A model generated the notes under the pieces. It saw only the letters and a program-made list of their open reading frames with translations. It searched no databases and was not told where the DNA came from. From Bolinopsis microptera (lineage: Eukaryota > Ctenophora > Tentaculata > Lobata > Bolinopsidae), in assembly GCF_026151205.1 (NCBI RefSeq), contig NC_087081.1, positions 4,645,246 through 4,709,245 of the forward strand: 64,000 nucleotides of DNA. Reading direction: 5' to 3'. Both the position numbers and the translations under genes were made by a program. How positions within the stretch are numbered: the first letter of the stretch is position 1; each line of letters begins with the position of its first letter. Positions 63,359 to 64,000 of this stretch are shown here, piece after piece.

Positions 63359-64000
63359 CAAAATTAATGTTTAATCCTAAGTCTTAGCATGTGACGTGTA
63401 TATATTTAAATATCAATTTCAAATATAAAGTTTTGAGAATACTTAAGCATCGAGTTAAGGTAGAGCACATTCCCGAATAAAAAGGATACCTACCATTCAG
63501 TCCACCAGCGTTCTATAACTTTTTCTTCCCCGACAAAATCCCAGCAAATATTTCGTCAAAATACTTTTTATCACGAGATGACTCTCCCTGATACGTTATG
63601 ATATAGTACAACAGGATGGGGTCTTCGTGATACCTATCTTTGTGATAACTTACATGCTAAATAAAAGCTGGTTAAATGTTTTGGTGATAAATTTACAAAC
63701 ATTTTCAACAAATCACCAGACTAACAAACAGTCCTACAAAATTAACGCAATTGTAAGTAAATTTTTGATAGCTTTAACACTGTCATAAAGCGAATGATAT
63801 TTTAAAACATATCTATGTAATGATCTTATATCTTAGTGTTCACGAGGCTACAGCAAACATTATTTGATTTTATAGACCTAAATAGGTACCAGTTCTATAT
63901 GTAAATCAATATCCCATCCTACCAAGTTAATTCCTAGAATGACATGATTTTTATTTCTCTGTAATTTCTCTGGTAATATTCAGAGTTACCTAGTTTTATC
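63359..64000. other. intergenic, nothing recognised
   Basis: AT-rich to the window end; no gene or repeat supported. Confidence 0.4.

Overview
This is eukaryotic, metazoan-type DNA from an AT-rich genome. An internal array of the TTAGGG telomere hexamer (about 2607-2733), a 5'-truncated non-LTR retrotransposon, a decayed gag-protease fragment, foldback/MITE-like elements and very abundant minisatellites all point that way. Style and retroelement type would suit a marine invertebrate, but the species cannot be fixed from the sequence. No bacterial-style operons, rRNA or tRNA genes were seen. No complete host protein-coding gene can be supported: most long open frames lie inside tandem repeats whose period is a multiple of three.

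Layout. 1-2.1 kb: 17-bp minisatellite organised into three higher-order units around a 181-bp spacer. 2.5-2.8 kb: telomeric array capped by inverted 29-bp arms. 3.2 kb: (CT)n. 7.7-8.2 kb: 18-bp array. 10.2-10.4 kb: the best promoter plus first-exon candidate. 13.6-14.9 kb: broken gag-protease relic. 16.7-17.0 kb: 35/61-bp repeats. 18.1 kb: small 22-bp TIR element. 18.6-25.7 kb: a composite block with a 2.6-kb purine-rich array between satellite copies in opposite orientation, the right side being about 24 monomers of 171 bp and longer variants. 26.3-27.8 kb: a duplicated cassette of 8-bp pyrimidine array, unique spacer and (GA)n. 31.8-32.2 kb: almost perfectly uniform 12-bp array. 32.5-33.6 kb: scattered exon-like pieces and paired CRE sites. 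33.7 kb: (GA)n. 34.0-34.6 kb: foldback element with TTAA at both ends. 35.7-36.7 kb: 43-bp array.

41.0 kb: hairpin element. 42.4-43.5 kb: LINE 3' half on the minus strand. 43.7-44.2 kb: 12-bp E-box array. 45.6 kb: 9-bp array. 46.1 kb: perfect 32-bp hairpin. 49.9-50.4 kb: 20-bp array. 51.8-52.0 kb: 15-bp array. 52.4-53.7 kb: 12-bp two-state array. 55.0-56.0 kb: 31-bp array carrying inverted CCAAT. 57.0-57.6 kb: 22-bp array. 58.8-59.0 kb: a second LINE 3' tail. 60.2-60.6 kb: a decayed exon-like stretch. 60.7-61.0 kb: (CT)n. 62.2-63.4 kb: 1.1-kb TIR element with TA ends.

Taken together the window looks like repeat-rich intergenic or pericentromere/subtelomere-like chromatin. The most unusual themes are minisatellites whose unit contains a known transcription-factor core (RFX X-box half-sites, CACGTG, CCAAT) and large strand-asymmetric purine/pyrimidine blocks placed in inverted or duplicated cassettes. 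Repeat units, arms and spacings were read directly; functions attached to them are inference.
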